A stretch of 33,832 nucleotides of DNA. Source: Elusimicrobiota bacterium. Its GTDB lineage: Bacteria > Elusimicrobiota > Elusimicrobia > UBA1565 > UBA9628. Positions 22,700 to 31,484 of the stretch are shown one piece after another. Below the pieces are notes generated by a model. It was given only the letters and a program-made list of their open reading frames with translations, was not told the DNA's origin and did no database searches. Every line of letters begins with the position of its first letter. Positions within the stretch are counted from its first letter, which is position 1. Position numbers and translations under genes: made by a program. The DNA lies in assembly GCA_016234805.1 (NCBI GenBank), contig JACRNU010000038.1, forward strand, positions 1 to 33,832. Direction: 5' to 3'.

Positions 22700-24499
22700 T
22701 CAAGCGCAGCAGGGAGCCTTGCTCAGCCTCTCCTTGAGGGACTCGAGCTCGTCCTTCATGCCCTGCGGGAGCCTGTCCGCGAACTTGTCGAAGTGGCCCC
22801 GGATGGACTCGACCTCGGCCTTCCAGGCCTCGGTATCGACGGCAAGGAGCTCGTCCATGGCCTCCTTCGACACGTTCAGGCCGGCCGTGTCGATGGAGCC
22901 CTTCTCCGGCAGCAGCCCGATGGGGGTCTCCACGGCCTTGGCCGTCCCCTCGAGGCGCTCGAAGGCCCACTTGAGGACCCGGGAGTTCTCCCCGTAGCCC
23001 GGCCAGAGGAACTTGCCCTCCTTGGACTTGCGGAACCAATTGACGTAGAAGACCCGCGGCAGCTTCTTGGGGTCGGCCTTCTTGCCGAGCTTGAGCCAAT
23101 GGCCGAAGTAGTCTCCCATGTGGTAGCCGCAGAAGGGCAGCATGGCCATGGGATCGCGGCGGAGTTCGCCCACCTTGCCGGCCGCGGCAGCGGTCATCTC
23201 GGAGGACGCCGTGGCGCCCAGGAAGGTGCCGTGCTGCCAGTTGAAGGACTCGATGACCAGGGGCACCACGCTGCCCCGCCGGCCGCCGAAGAAGAAGGCC
23301 GAGATCGGAACGCCCTTCGGGTCCTCCCACGCCTTGTCGATGACCGGGCACTGGGAGGCCGGGGCCGTGAACCGCGCGTTGGCGTGCGACGCCGTCTTCC
23401 CGCAGTTCGGGGCCCACTCCTCGCCCAGCCAGCTCGTCAGCTTCGCCGGGGTCTCGCCGCCCATCCCCTCCCACCAGACGTCGCCGTCCGGGGTGAGCCC
23501 GGTGTTCGTGAAGATGGAGTTCCTCGTGGCCGAGAGCATGGCGTTCTTGTTGGACTCCATGGAGGTCCCGGGAGCCACGCCGAAGAACCCGTACTCGGGG
23601 TTGATGGCGTAGAGCCGGCCGTCCGGCCCGAACTTCATCCACGCGATGTCGTCGCCCACGCACTCGACCTTCCAGCCCGGCATGCTCGGGATGAGCATGG
23701 CCAGGTTGGTCTTGCCGCAGGCGCTCGGGAAGGCCGCGGCGAAGTACTTCTTCTCGCCCTTGGGGTTGGTGATGCCCATGATGAGCATGTGCTCGGCGAG
23801 CCAGCCCTCGTCGCGGGCCATGGCCGAGGCGATGCGCAGGGCGAAGCACTTCTTGCCGAGCAGGGCGTTGCCGCCGTAGCCTCTGCCGTAGGACCAGATC
23901 ATCCGCTCCTCGGGGAAGTGCACGATGAACTTGTTGTTCGGGTCGCACGGCCAGAAGGAGTCCTTCTCGCCGGCCTTGAGAGGAGCGCCGACCGAGTGCA
24001 GGCACGGCACGAAGGCGCCGTCGCCCAGCACGTCCAAGACCTTCTTGCCCATGCGGGTCATGATCCGCATGCTGCAGACCACGTAGGGAGAGTCGGTCAG
24101 CTGGACGCCGACGTAGGAGATGGGCGAGCCCAAGGGGCCCATGCTGAAGGGGATGACGTAGAGGGTCCGGCCCTTCATGCAGCCCGCGTAGAACTTGGCG
24201 AGCTTGGCCTTCATCTCCGAAGGCTCGCACCAGTTGTTGGTGGGACCGGCGTCCTCCTTCCTCTTGGAGCAGATGAAGGTGCTGGCCTCCACGCGCGCGA
24301 CGTCGCCGGGGTTGGAGCGGAAATAGTAGCTGTTGGGGCGCTTCTTTTCGTTGAGCTTGACGGCCATGCCGGACTTGACCATCTCACCCATGAGCCGGTC
24401 GTACTCCTCCTGCGAGCCGTCGCACCAGTGGATCTTGTCCGGCTGGCACGATTCAGCGGTCTTCTTCACCCATTCCTGCAGTTTCTTGTTGGTGGTCAT
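22700..24499 (-). CDS. pckG: Phosphoenolpyruvate carboxykinase (GTP)
   Basis: This 599-residue enzyme interconverts oxaloacetate plus GTP and phosphoenolpyruvate plus GDP and CO2, the first committed step of gluconeogenesis or an anaplerotic route. [15 protein letters not shown] contains the P-loop and the hyper-reactive cysteine. [10 protein letters not shown] carries metal-binding aspartates, and [21 protein letters not shown] plus [10 protein letters not shown] are signature stretches of the GTP family rather than the ATP family. Length is normal. GGAGG lies 10 bases before the ATG. It is divergent from the aminotransferase of the sugar cassette, with a 153-base gap between the start codons. 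The C-terminal Cys-Cys-Ala ending is a small oddity. Confidence 0.95.
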   Translation of the reverse strand: MTTNKKLQEWVKKTAESCQPDKIHWCDGSQEEYDRLMGEMVKSGMAVKLNEKKRPNSYYFRSNPGDVARVEASTFICSKRKEDAGPTNNWCEPSEMKAKLAKFYAGCMKGRTLYVIPFSMGPLGSPISYVGVQLTDSPYVVCSMRIMTRMGKKVLDVLGDGAFVPCLHSVGAPLKAGEKDSFWPCDPNNKFIVHFPEERMIWSYGRGYGGNALLGKKCFALRIASAMARDEGWLAEHMLIMGITNPKGEKKYFAAAFPSACGKTNLAMLIPSMPGWKVECVGDDIAWMKFGPDGRLYAINPEYGFFGVAPGTSMESNKNAMLSATRNSIFTNTGLTPDGDVWWEGMGGETPAKLTSWLGEEWAPNCGKTASHANARFTAPASQCPVIDKAWEDPKGVPISAFFFGGRRGSVVPLVIESFNWQHGTFLGATASSEMTAAAAGKVGELRRDPMAMLPFCGYHMGDYFGHWLKLGKKADPKKLPRVFYVNWFRKSKEGKFLWPGYGENSRVLKWAFERLEGTAKAVETPIGLLPEKGSIDTAGLNVSKEAMDELLAVDTEAWKAEVESIRGHFDKFADRLPQGMKDELESLKERLSKAPCCA

Positions 24500-24599
24500 C
24501 GGGAAAGCGCCTCCATGGACGGCATCATCAATTAGGGTTGCAACATAGATGCCAGGAGCCGGCCGCTGCGCGGCACCGGAGGAGGCACCCGCCCCCGGA

Positions 24600-24629
24600 T
24601 TGAATGTCGCGCCTAGGAAGAGCTATAGT
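24600..24629 (+). promoter_or_regulatory. Candidate promoter of the sugar cassette (TTGAAT N18 TATAGT)
   Basis: TTGAAT at 24600-24605 and TATAGT at 24624-24629 are 18 bases apart, inside the 153-base region between pckG and the DegT-like gene. Predicted transcription would start about 17 bases before the ATG at 24653, which has no clear Shine-Dalgarno. The rest of this gap shows no gene. Confidence 0.5.
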
Positions 24630-24652
24630 CTCGCCGTAGCGTCCCGGGATAC

Positions 24653-25882
24653 ATGCCTACTCTCAGGCGGCATCGATCGACAAGGCTGGCCATCGACGGC
24701 GGCACGCCCGTCAGAAGGACGCCTTTGCCCTACAGGCGGCTCTTCGGCAAAAACGAGCTCAAGATGGTGTCGCGCGTGTTCCAGGACAGCTGGCGGAAGA
24801 AGACGGATTTCGGATATCAAGGCGTCTTCGAGGAAGCCTACACCCGCGGATTCTGCGCCTTCCAGGGGGGCGGGTTCGCCGACGCCGTCTGCTCCGGGAC
24901 CGCGGCCCTCTATGTCTGCCTTCGGACCCTCGACATCGAACCCGGAAGCGATATCGTCGTCCCCCCGGTCACGGACCCGGGAGGAGTGGCGCCGGCCGTG
25001 CTCGTGGGCCTCAAACCCGTGGTCGCCGATGCGGCGCCCGGCAGCTTCAACATGGGCCCCGCCGAATTCAAAGCCGCTCTCACCAGTAACACCAAAGCCG
25101 TGATCGTGGCGCACATCGGCGGGATCCCGACGGACGCGGGGTCCATCGTCAAGATCGCCTCTTCGCGGGGGATCAAAGTCATCGAGGACTGCTCCCAGTC
25201 GCATGGCGCGCTGGTCGGCGGCCGCCGGATCGGCACGTTCGGGGACATGGCCTTCTTTTCCACCATGTTCTCCAAGAACCACGCCACGGGAGGCTGCGGC
25301 GGAGTCGTCTACACGCGCCATGCGCGGTACCGCGACCGCATCCGCTCCATCGCCGACCGGGGCAAGCCCCTGGCCTACTCGGACTTCGACCTCAAGAATC
25401 CCAACGAGTATCTCTTCCCGTCGCTCAACCTCAACCAAGACGAGCTTTCCTGCGCCATCGGGATCTCGACGCTCTCCAGGCTGCCCTCGATGATCGCGAG
25501 ACGCCGCCGGATCGTCGAAGCGCTGGACCGGGCGCTCCGGCCCGCCCTGAGCGTGCGTCCGCTGACCGTTCCGAAGGGCATGTCGCCCTCCCCCTTCTTC
25601 TATACCCTGACGGTCGACACGGAGTCGATCAGCGTCTCCAAGACGGAGTTCGCCGAAGCCCTTGCCGCGGAAGGGATCGGGGTCAATCACGATTACCGGA
25701 ATATCGTCGCGGAATGGCCCTGGTTCAGGAGATACCTCCCGGCGGGAACGGCCACCCCGAACGCCACGGCCCTCAGAGCCTCGTCCTTCAACGTCCTCTT
25801 CAACGAGAGGTTCGGCCGCGGCGAGGTCGACGACATCGCCGCCGCGATCTTCAAGGTCTCGGCGGCGTTCGCGCGCTCATAA
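24653..25882 (+). CDS. DegT/DnrJ/EryC1/StrS family aminotransferase
   Basis: This 409-residue PLP enzyme most likely aminates a keto-sugar (usually nucleotide-linked) or a related keto-cyclitol. SGTAALYVCL (81-90) is the phosphate-binding start, VIEDCSQSHGA (177-187) carries the PLP-pairing aspartate Asp179, and MFSKNHATGGCGG (205-217) carries the PLP lysine K208. The common family form HxTKxLxTGEGG is altered here, so this is a divergent branch. AHBA synthases belong to the same superfamily and are a possible alternative. It opens the plus-strand sugar cassette and is separated from the epimerase by 90 bases containing a second promoter-like pair. Confidence 0.88.
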   Translation: MPTLRRHRSTRLAIDGGTPVRRTPLPYRRLFGKNELKMVSRVFQDSWRKKTDFGYQGVFEEAYTRGFCAFQGGGFADAVCSGTAALYVCLRTLDIEPGSDIVVPPVTDPGGVAPAVLVGLKPVVADAAPGSFNMGPAEFKAALTSNTKAVIVAHIGGIPTDAGSIVKIASSRGIKVIEDCSQSHGALVGGRRIGTFGDMAFFSTMFSKNHATGGCGGVVYTRHARYRDRIRSIADRGKPLAYSDFDLKNPNEYLFPSLNLNQDELSCAIGISTLSRLPSMIARRRRIVEALDRALRPALSVRPLTVPKGMSPSPFFYTLTVDTESISVSKTEFAEALAAEGIGVNHDYRNIVAEWPWFRRYLPAGTATPNATALRASSFNVLFNERFGRGEVDDIAAAIFKVSAAFARS

Positions 25883-25927
25883 CCGTGGGGCAAGCTGCCG
25901 CCCCTGCTGGATGGCTGCCGCGAGCGT

Positions 25928-25957
25928 TTGTTTCCCTGCCTCGAATTTGATTATACT
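25928..25957 (+). promoter_or_regulatory. Candidate internal promoter before the epimerase gene (TTGTTT N18 TATACT)
   Basis: TTGTTT at 25928-25933 and TATACT at 25952-25957 are 18 bases apart. The ATG at 25973 follows 15 bases after the -10 box, with a GAAGGGAA ribosome-site-like stretch between. It would let the epimerase and downstream genes be transcribed independently of the aminotransferase gene. Confidence 0.5.
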
Positions 25958-25972
25958 GGCGAAGGGAACTCC

Positions 25973-26914
25973 ATGCACCTGTTCGTCACCGGCGGATGCG
26001 GCTATGTCGGTTCAGCCCTGGTGCCGGCATTGCTCGAAAAAGGCCACTCCGTCAGCGTCGTCGACATCATGTGGTTCGGCAACCGGCTCCCTGAACATCC
26101 CAAACTGAGCGTCCTCAAAGGCGACGTCCGGGAGCCCGATTCCTTCCCCTTGGCGGGCGCGGACGCGGTCATCCACCTGGCGAACATCGCCAACGACCCC
26201 TGCGGGGAGCTCAGCCCGAAGCTCTCCTGGGAAGTGAACGTGCTGGCGACGCAGCGCCTGGTCGAGGCGGCGATCAAGCACGGCGTCCAGCAGTTCATCT
26301 ACGCGAGCTCAGGCAGCGTCTACGGCGTCAAGAACGAGCCCGACGTGACGGAAGACATGCCGCTGGTGCCCATCTCCGACTACAACAAGACCAAGATGGT
26401 CAGCGAACGCGTGCTCCTCAGCTACCAGGACCGCATCGCGGCGCAGATCATCCGGCCGGCGACCATCTGCGGGTACTCCCCGCGGATGCGCCTCGACCTT
26501 TCGGTGAACATGCTGACGATGCAGGCGCTGCGCGACCGCCGCATCACCGTCTTCGGGGGCGGGCAGGTCCGGCCCAACATCCACCTCAAGGACATGGTCG
26601 CCGTCTATCTGCACTTCTTGGAACGCGGCGGGGAGCTGCGCGGGATCTACAACGCCGGCTTCGAGAACATCTCGATCATGGGGATCGCGCAGCAGGTCGC
26701 GCGGCACGCCGAGGCCGAGATCGTCGTCTCGGAATCCACGGACCCGCGCTCCTACCGGCAGAACTCCGACAAGCTCATCGGCACCGGCTTCCGGCCGCGG
26801 CATGATGTCGCCGCCGGCATCCGGGACGTCATCGAGGCCTATCGCGCCGGCAAGCTCCACGACGCCGACGACTGCTACAATCTGCGGGTGATGCGGCGAC
26901 TCCAACTCGGATAA
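25973..26914 (+). CDS. NAD-dependent epimerase/dehydratase (extended SDR)
   Basis: This 313-residue cytoplasmic enzyme acts on a nucleotide sugar or a related activated sugar. The Rossmann motif TGGCGYVG is at 6-13, an HLANIANDP stretch follows (68-76), and the catalytic set is Ser112/Ser113 (ASSGSVYG), Tyr137 and Lys141 (YNKTK). RPATICGYSPRMRLD is the substrate-side loop. The ATG at 25973 was chosen because the Rossmann fold begins within five residues; the open frame extends further upstream without family resemblance. It lies 23 bases before the transketolase N-subunit gene. Whether it is a 4-epimerase, dehydratase or reductase cannot be read from the sequence. Confidence 0.9.
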   Translation: MHLFVTGGCGYVGSALVPALLEKGHSVSVVDIMWFGNRLPEHPKLSVLKGDVREPDSFPLAGADAVIHLANIANDPCGELSPKLSWEVNVLATQRLVEAAIKHGVQQFIYASSGSVYGVKNEPDVTEDMPLVPISDYNKTKMVSERVLLSYQDRIAAQIIRPATICGYSPRMRLDLSVNMLTMQALRDRRITVFGGGQVRPNIHLKDMVAVYLHFLERGGELRGIYNAGFENISIMGIAQQVARHAEAEIVVSESTDPRSYRQNSDKLIGTGFRPRHDVAAGIRDVIEAYRAGKLHDADDCYNLRVMRRLQLG

Positions 26915-26937
26915 GGCCCAGGATCCGGCCGACCACC

Positions 26938-27768
26938 ATGAACCAGGAGCAGGAAGACGTCCGTTCTCTCGAGGCCGCGGCCAAGCGGGCGCGCGGCCGC
27001 CTCGTCGAGATATCCCATCGCAACAAGGTCGCCCATCTCGGATCGAGCCTCTCCTGCGTCGACATCGTGCTCGCGGCGTACGGCGGGGGGCTGCGCCTGG
27101 GGCCCGGGCTGGCCGACTCCCCGGAACGGGACATCTTCCTCCTGAGCAAGGGACACGCGGCCGCGGCCCTCTACGCCGTTCTCGCCGAATTCTCATTCCT
27201 GACGCTTGAACAGCTCTACGCGATGGGGACCTCGGGGAGCCCGCTGGGGGAGCACCCGACCCGGGGCAGCGTCCCGGGCGTCGAGATCACCTCCGGTTCC
27301 CTGGGCCACGGACTGAGCATGGGGACGGGCTGGGCGCTGGGAGCGGCGCTCCAGGGGAGGCCCTCCAGGGTCGTCGTCCTGATGAGCGATGGCGAGTGCA
27401 ACGAAGGAGTGGTCTGGGAAGCGGCGATGTTCGCCGCCGCGAGGCGGCAGGGCAACCTGGCGGTCATCGTCGATTTCAACGCGTGGCAGGCCACGGGCCG
27501 CAGCCGCGAGGTGCTCGCCCTGGAGCCGTTGTGCGACAAGTGGACGGCCTTCGGCTGGGCCGTGCGGGAGATCGACGGGCACGATCTGGGCGCCCTGCGG
27601 ACCGCCATGGCCGGGCTGCCCTCCTCCGCCGGCAAGCCGACGGCGCTGATCGCGCATACGGTGAAGGGGAAAGGCGTGTCCTTCATGGAAGACGACAACG
27701 ACTGGCACTACCGGATCCCCTCGGCGGACGATCTGCTGAAAGCCAAACAGGAATTGGGCATCCCATGA
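26938..27768 (+). CDS. Transketolase, N-terminal (thiamine-binding) subunit
   Basis: This 276-residue protein is the first half of a split transketolase, which moves two-carbon ketol units between sugars. AHLGSSLSCVDIV (33-45) and SKGHAAAALYAVL (70-82) are transketolase N-domain signatures. GSLGHGLSMGTGWALG (120-135) follows. The thiamine-diphosphate/magnesium motif reads SDGECNEG (150-157) with Asn181 in VDFNAWQ at the far end. The stop overlaps the C-subunit start (ATGA, 27765-27768), so equal production is expected. Its place among sugar-modifying genes suggests a dedicated role in building an unusual sugar rather than the pentose phosphate pathway. Confidence 0.92.
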   Translation: MNQEQEDVRSLEAAAKRARGRLVEISHRNKVAHLGSSLSCVDIVLAAYGGGLRLGPGLADSPERDIFLLSKGHAAAALYAVLAEFSFLTLEQLYAMGTSGSPLGEHPTRGSVPGVEITSGSLGHGLSMGTGWALGAALQGRPSRVVVLMSDGECNEGVVWEAAMFAAARRQGNLAVIVDFNAWQATGRSREVLALEPLCDKWTAFGWAVREIDGHDLGALRTAMAGLPSSAGKPTALIAHTVKGKGVSFMEDDNDWHYRIPSADDLLKAKQELGIP

Positions 27769-28688
27769 GGAACGCCTTCGCCCAGGAGATCACCGCCCTG
27801 GCCCGGGAGAACCCTCTCCTGGTGCTGCTCGCGGGAGACATCGGCAACAGGCTTTTCGACCGATATAAAGAGGCGGCGCCCGGCCGGTTCTTCAACTGCG
27901 GCGTCGCCGAAGCGAACATGGCGGGAGTCGCCGCGGGGCTGGCCCTGTCCGGCCTTCGTCCCGTCACCTACACGATAGCGCCCTTCAACACCATCCGCTG
28001 CCTGGAGCAGATCAAGCTCGACATCTGCTGCCAGAACCTCCCGGTCATCATCGTCGGGACCGGCGCGGGCCTGGCCTACGCCAACCTGGGCCCCACGCAC
28101 CATTCCTGCGACGACGTCGCGCTGATGCGCGTCCTCCCTAACATGACGGTCCTCTGCCCCGCCGATCCGGTGGAGCTGCGCTTGCTGCTGCGGGAAGCCC
28201 TCACCCTCCCGTCGCCGGTCTACCTCCGCATCGGAAAGAAAGGGGAGCCCTCCGTGCATCCCGCTCCTCCCCCCATCCGCATCGGACGCGCGCTGGCCGT
28301 GGCGGAGGGGAGCGATGTGTGCCTCATGAGCTCAGGGACCATGCTCTCCGACGCGATCGCGGTCCGCGAAAAGCTCGCCGCCCGGGGCTGCTCGGCCCAG
28401 GTATCGAGCTTCCACACGGTCAAGCCCCTGGATGACGAGGCCTTGGCCGCGGCGGCGGGCAAGTTCAGGCTCGTCGCGACCATGGAAGAGCACGGCGCCA
28501 TCGGCGGCTTCGGGGCCGCGGTCGCGGAGTGGTTCTCCGACCGGCGCCTGCCCAAGACGCCGCGCCTGCTGCGCCTGGCGCTGCCGGATGCCTTCATCGA
28601 CAACTGCGCCAGCCAGAGAGAAGCGCGGGACGCGCACGGCCTTGCGCCGGACGCCATGGCGGAACGGATCCTCCGATGCCTGGACTGA
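27765..28688 (+). CDS. Transketolase, C-terminal (pyrimidine-binding) subunit
   Basis: This 307-residue protein is the partner of the preceding gene. NCGVAEANMAGVAAGLALSG carries the catalytic glutamate Glu49 that activates the thiamine ring, and GAGLAYANLGPTHHSCDDVALMR holds the conserved histidines of the pyrimidine domain. A C-terminal domain of the transketolase C type (about 180-300) follows. Together with the N subunit it equals a full transketolase in length. The same arrangement is known for 1-deoxyxylulose-5-phosphate-synthase-like and dedicated sugar transketolases, so the two-carbon donor and acceptor remain open. 16 bases separate it from the kinase gene. Confidence 0.92.
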   Translation: MRNAFAQEITALARENPLLVLLAGDIGNRLFDRYKEAAPGRFFNCGVAEANMAGVAAGLALSGLRPVTYTIAPFNTIRCLEQIKLDICCQNLPVIIVGTGAGLAYANLGPTHHSCDDVALMRVLPNMTVLCPADPVELRLLLREALTLPSPVYLRIGKKGEPSVHPAPPPIRIGRALAVAEGSDVCLMSSGTMLSDAIAVREKLAARGCSAQVSSFHTVKPLDDEALAAAAGKFRLVATMEEHGAIGGFGAAVAEWFSDRRLPKTPRLLRLALPDAFIDNCASQREARDAHGLAPDAMAERILRCLD

Positions 28689-28704
28689 TCCGCCTCTGAA
28701 GGCC

Positions 28705-29736
28705 ATGAATGGCGACGAGATAAGCCGGCTGGCCGAAGACCTCCGGCGGCGCGCCGGCTGCTCGGCCGGCGGCTGTACGGTGACGGCGTTGGCGCCCGGC
28801 GCCAACAACCGCGTCTTCAGGGTCGAGTCCTCCGCGGGCCTCTTCGTCATGAAGAAGTACTTCTTCGACCCCCAGGACCCACGGGACCGGCTCGGCAAGG
28901 AATTCGCGTTCCTGCGACTGGCCTGGGACAGCGGGCTGCGGTGCGTCCCCCGTCCCCTTGCCCAGGATCCGGAAGCCCGCGCCGGGCTCTACGGCTTCGT
29001 TCCCGGCCGGAAGCTGGCGCCGGCGGAGGTGACGCGCGGCCGCGTCGAGGAGATGCTCGAGTTCTACCTGGCCCTGAATCGGCTGAGAGCCCTGCCGTCG
29101 GCCGCGGCGCTCGCGGAAGGCTCCGAGGCCAGCTTCTCCCTGGAAGACCATTTCCACAGCTTCCTGTGGCGGGCGGAGAAGTTCCGCGTCCTGGAACCGG
29201 CCGACGACATGGACCGCGAGGCCGCGGCCCTCGTCCGGCGCCTGCGCGAGGAACTCTGGCCGCATGTCCACGAACTCACGCTCGCCGCGTACCGCCGCGC
29301 CGGCCTGGACCCTTCGGCCGCGCTCCCCAGGCACGACCGGCGCATCTCTCCCTCCGATTTCGGCTTCCACAACGCGCTGCTGGCCGACGACAAGCTGTGC
29401 TTCCTGGACTTCGAATACGCCGGCTGGGACGACCCGGCCAAGATGGTCTGCGACTTCTTCCTTCAGCCCGAAGCGCCGGTCCCCGCCGACCTCTTCCCCT
29501 TCTTCGCCGGAGAAGTCGCGGCCGAGGCAGGCGACCGCCGGCGCCACATGGCCCGTTTCCAGGCGCTGTTCCCGGTGCACCGGCTCAAGTGGTGCTGCCT
29601 CCTGCTCAACGAGTTCCTGCCCGAGGGCCGCAAGCGCCGGGAGTTCGCGGCCTGGCTGGATCCGGCGGATTTCGCGGCGCGCAAGGCCCTGCAGCTGCGC
29701 AAAGCGGCGCGGTGTCTCAAGGAGCTTCCCTCATGA
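28705..29736 (+). CDS. APH/choline-kinase-like phosphotransferase
   Basis: This 343-residue cytoplasmic kinase has the aminoglycoside-phosphotransferase fold. GANNRVFRVESSAGLFVMKKY (about 32-52) is the nucleotide-binding hairpin with Lys50/Lys51. The catalytic loop is ISPSDFGFHNALL, and FLDFEYAGWDDPAKMVCDFF supplies the metal-binding DFE. The usual catalytic HGD is replaced by PSD, keeping the aspartate and asparagine. Members phosphorylate small hydroxylated compounds, sugars or lipid head groups. Its position right after the transketolase pair suggests that it phosphorylates the pathway sugar; resistance to antibiotics is much less likely in this setting. The ATG at 28705 was chosen because the domain begins about 25 residues later. 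It overlaps the next gene by ATGA (29733-29736). Confidence 0.82.
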   Translation: MNGDEISRLAEDLRRRAGCSAGGCTVTALAPGANNRVFRVESSAGLFVMKKYFFDPQDPRDRLGKEFAFLRLAWDSGLRCVPRPLAQDPEARAGLYGFVPGRKLAPAEVTRGRVEEMLEFYLALNRLRALPSAAALAEGSEASFSLEDHFHSFLWRAEKFRVLEPADDMDREAAALVRRLREELWPHVHELTLAAYRRAGLDPSAALPRHDRRISPSDFGFHNALLADDKLCFLDFEYAGWDDPAKMVCDFFLQPEAPVPADLFPFFAGEVAAEAGDRRRHMARFQALFPVHRLKWCCLLLNEFLPEGRKRREFAAWLDPADFAARKALQLRKAARCLKELPS

Positions 29737-30395
29737 AACGACTGCTGGATTTCGTCACGCCGCTCCACAAGCGCACGACCAGGGACTACCTGGGGCGCAT
29801 GAACGACGGCAAGATCGACTGCATGCGCAAAGCCCGGGAGTACGAATTCGACTACTGGGACGGCGATCGGCGCTGCGGCTACGGCGGCTACCGCTACGAC
29901 GGACGCTGGAAGCCCGTCGCGGAACGCATGATCTCGTTCTACAAGCTGGGACCCGGGGCCAGGATACTCGACGTGGGCTGCGGGAAGGCCCACCTGCTTT
30001 ACGAGCTCGGCAAGCTCCTGCCCGGGGCCGAAGTCGCCGGCATCGACATCTCCAAGCACGGCCTGGGCGACGCCCCGGCCGAGATCCGGCCCCGGCTGAC
30101 GCGCCGCCGCGCCCAGGACGCCTACCCCTGGGCCGACGCCCACTTCGACCTCGTCATATCGCTCGCCTGCCTGCACAACCTGCATCTCTTCGAATTGGAG
30201 ACCGCCCTCAAGGAGATCGAGCGGGTGGGGCGCAGCAAGTACGTGATGGTGGAGAGCTACCGCAGCGAGGCGGAACTCTTCAACCTGCAGTGCTGGGCTC
30301 TGACGTGCCAGACCTTCCTCGACACCGCCGATTGGACCTGGCTGTTCTCGCACTTCGGCTACACCGGCGACCACGAGTTCATCTTTTTCGAATAG
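29733..30395 (+). CDS. SAM-dependent methyltransferase of the sugar cassette
   Basis: This 220-residue protein has a class I methyltransferase core: ILDVGCGKAHLLYELG (about 76-91) binds S-adenosylmethionine, VAGIDISKHGL supplies the acidic residue after beta-2, and HFDLVISLACLHNLHLFE is the motif II region. An unusual 65-residue leader (DFVTPLHKRTTRDYLGRM and a Tyr/Gly-rich CGYGGYRYDGRW stretch) precedes the fold and is probably specific to its substrate. It is coupled to the kinase gene upstream and lies 15 bases before the radical SAM gene. Methylation of the cassette's sugar or of a pathway intermediate is the likely role, by context only. Confidence 0.85.
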   Translation: MKRLLDFVTPLHKRTTRDYLGRMNDGKIDCMRKAREYEFDYWDGDRRCGYGGYRYDGRWKPVAERMISFYKLGPGARILDVGCGKAHLLYELGKLLPGAEVAGIDISKHGLGDAPAEIRPRLTRRRAQDAYPWADAHFDLVISLACLHNLHLFELETALKEIERVGRSKYVMVESYRSEAELFNLQCWALTCQTFLDTADWTWLFSHFGYTGDHEFIFFE

Positions 30396-30410
30396 ACCAG
30401 GGGGCGATCC

Positions 30411-31478
30411 ATGGGGCTGCTCTACACGAGATTCAAGATCTTCCGCTACAAGAAGAAGCTCGACTCGCTGCCGCCGGAGAAGGCGACGCTGGCGCCGGTG
30501 CACATCCGCATCAAGCCCACCAACGCGTGCAACCACCGATGCTGGTACTGCGCCTACCGGGCCGACAACCTCCAGCTCGGCCGGGACATGGCCGCCCGCG
30601 ATTCCATCCCCCGGGCCAAGATGCGGGAGATCACGCGCGACATCATCGCCATGGGCGTCAAGGCCGTGACCTTCAGCGGCGGCGGCGAGCCGTTCTGCTA
30701 CCCGCACCTGCCGGAGACGGTCCGCGCCCTGGCCGAGTCGAAGACGCAGTTCGCGGCGCTGACCAACGGCTCCCTCCTCGACGGAGAGCTGGCGGAACTC
30801 TTCGCGTTCAAGGGCCGCTGGCTGCGCGTCTCCATGGACGGCTGGAGCGACGCCAGCTACAGCGAGTTCCGTGGAGCGCGCAGCGGCGAGTTCTCGCGCA
30901 TCATCGCCAACCTCACCCGCTTCAAGGCCCTGGGCGGAGCCTGCCGCCTCGGCGCGAGCATCATCGTCAACAACCGCAACGCCGGCCGCATCCGCGAGCT
31001 GATCTCGACGCTCTGCGGCGTCGGGGTGGACAGCATCAAGGTATCTCCCTGCATCGTGAGCAACAAAGGCGCCGAGAACCTCGGGTATCACCGCGAGTCG
31101 CTGGCGGCCGCCCGCGGGCAGATCGACCGCGCGCTGGAGGAGTGCGCCCGGAGGAACATCGAGGTCTCGGACTCCTACGGCGAACTGGGCGGGAAGTTCG
31201 AAAAAGCCTACACGTGGTGCCCGTACCTGCAGATCCTGCCCGTGATCGGAGCCGACCTCAACGTCTACGCCTGCCCCGACAAGGCCTACAACCTGGCGGA
31301 AGGCTGCCTAGGCTCGCTCGCGAAGACGAGCTTCCGCGAGCTCTGGTTCTCCGACAGGAAACGGTTCTTCAAGATCGACCCGTCCCGGGTGTGCAACCAC
31401 CACTGCCTCGCCAACGACAAGAACAAGATGATCCTGGAGTACCTTTACGCCGACCCGAAGCACCTCGGCTTCGTTTGA
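30411..31478 (+). CDS. Radical SAM protein with SPASM-like C-terminus
   Basis: This 355-residue iron-sulfur enzyme starts radical chemistry from S-adenosylmethionine. The CxxxCxxC cluster motif is C40, C44 and C47 (CNHRCWYC), followed by TFSGGGEPFCYPHL, the glycine-rich SAM-binding stretch. The C-terminal third has further cysteines (WCPYLQILP, YACPDKA, VCNHHC) in the pattern of an auxiliary SPASM-type cluster. GGGGC lies just before the ATG. It ends the plus-strand cassette; the next gene is convergent, 6 bases away. Radical SAM enzymes with this layout do dehydrogenations, epimerisations and rearrangements. A sugar or peptide substrate is possible; context favours sugar. Confidence 0.88.
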   Translation: MGLLYTRFKIFRYKKKLDSLPPEKATLAPVHIRIKPTNACNHRCWYCAYRADNLQLGRDMAARDSIPRAKMREITRDIIAMGVKAVTFSGGGEPFCYPHLPETVRALAESKTQFAALTNGSLLDGELAELFAFKGRWLRVSMDGWSDASYSEFRGARSGEFSRIIANLTRFKALGGACRLGASIIVNNRNAGRIRELISTLCGVGVDSIKVSPCIVSNKGAENLGYHRESLAAARGQIDRALEECARRNIEVSDSYGELGGKFEKAYTWCPYLQILPVIGADLNVYACPDKAYNLAEGCLGSLAKTSFRELWFSDRKRFFKIDPSRVCNHHCLANDKNKMILEYLYADPKHLGFV

Positions 31479-31484
31479 CAGGCC

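Noticed and set aside
24653-28688. AHBA (aminoshikimate) pathway, because DegT-type enzyme plus split transketolase also occur in rifamycin-type clusters
   Set aside because: No aminoDAHP synthase, dehydroquinate synthase-like or polyketide genes are present, and the surrounding genes are those of sugar activation.
28705-29736. Aminoglycoside resistance gene
   Set aside because: The APH fold is shared by many metabolic kinases, and the gene is embedded and coupled in a sugar cassette; nothing points to resistance.
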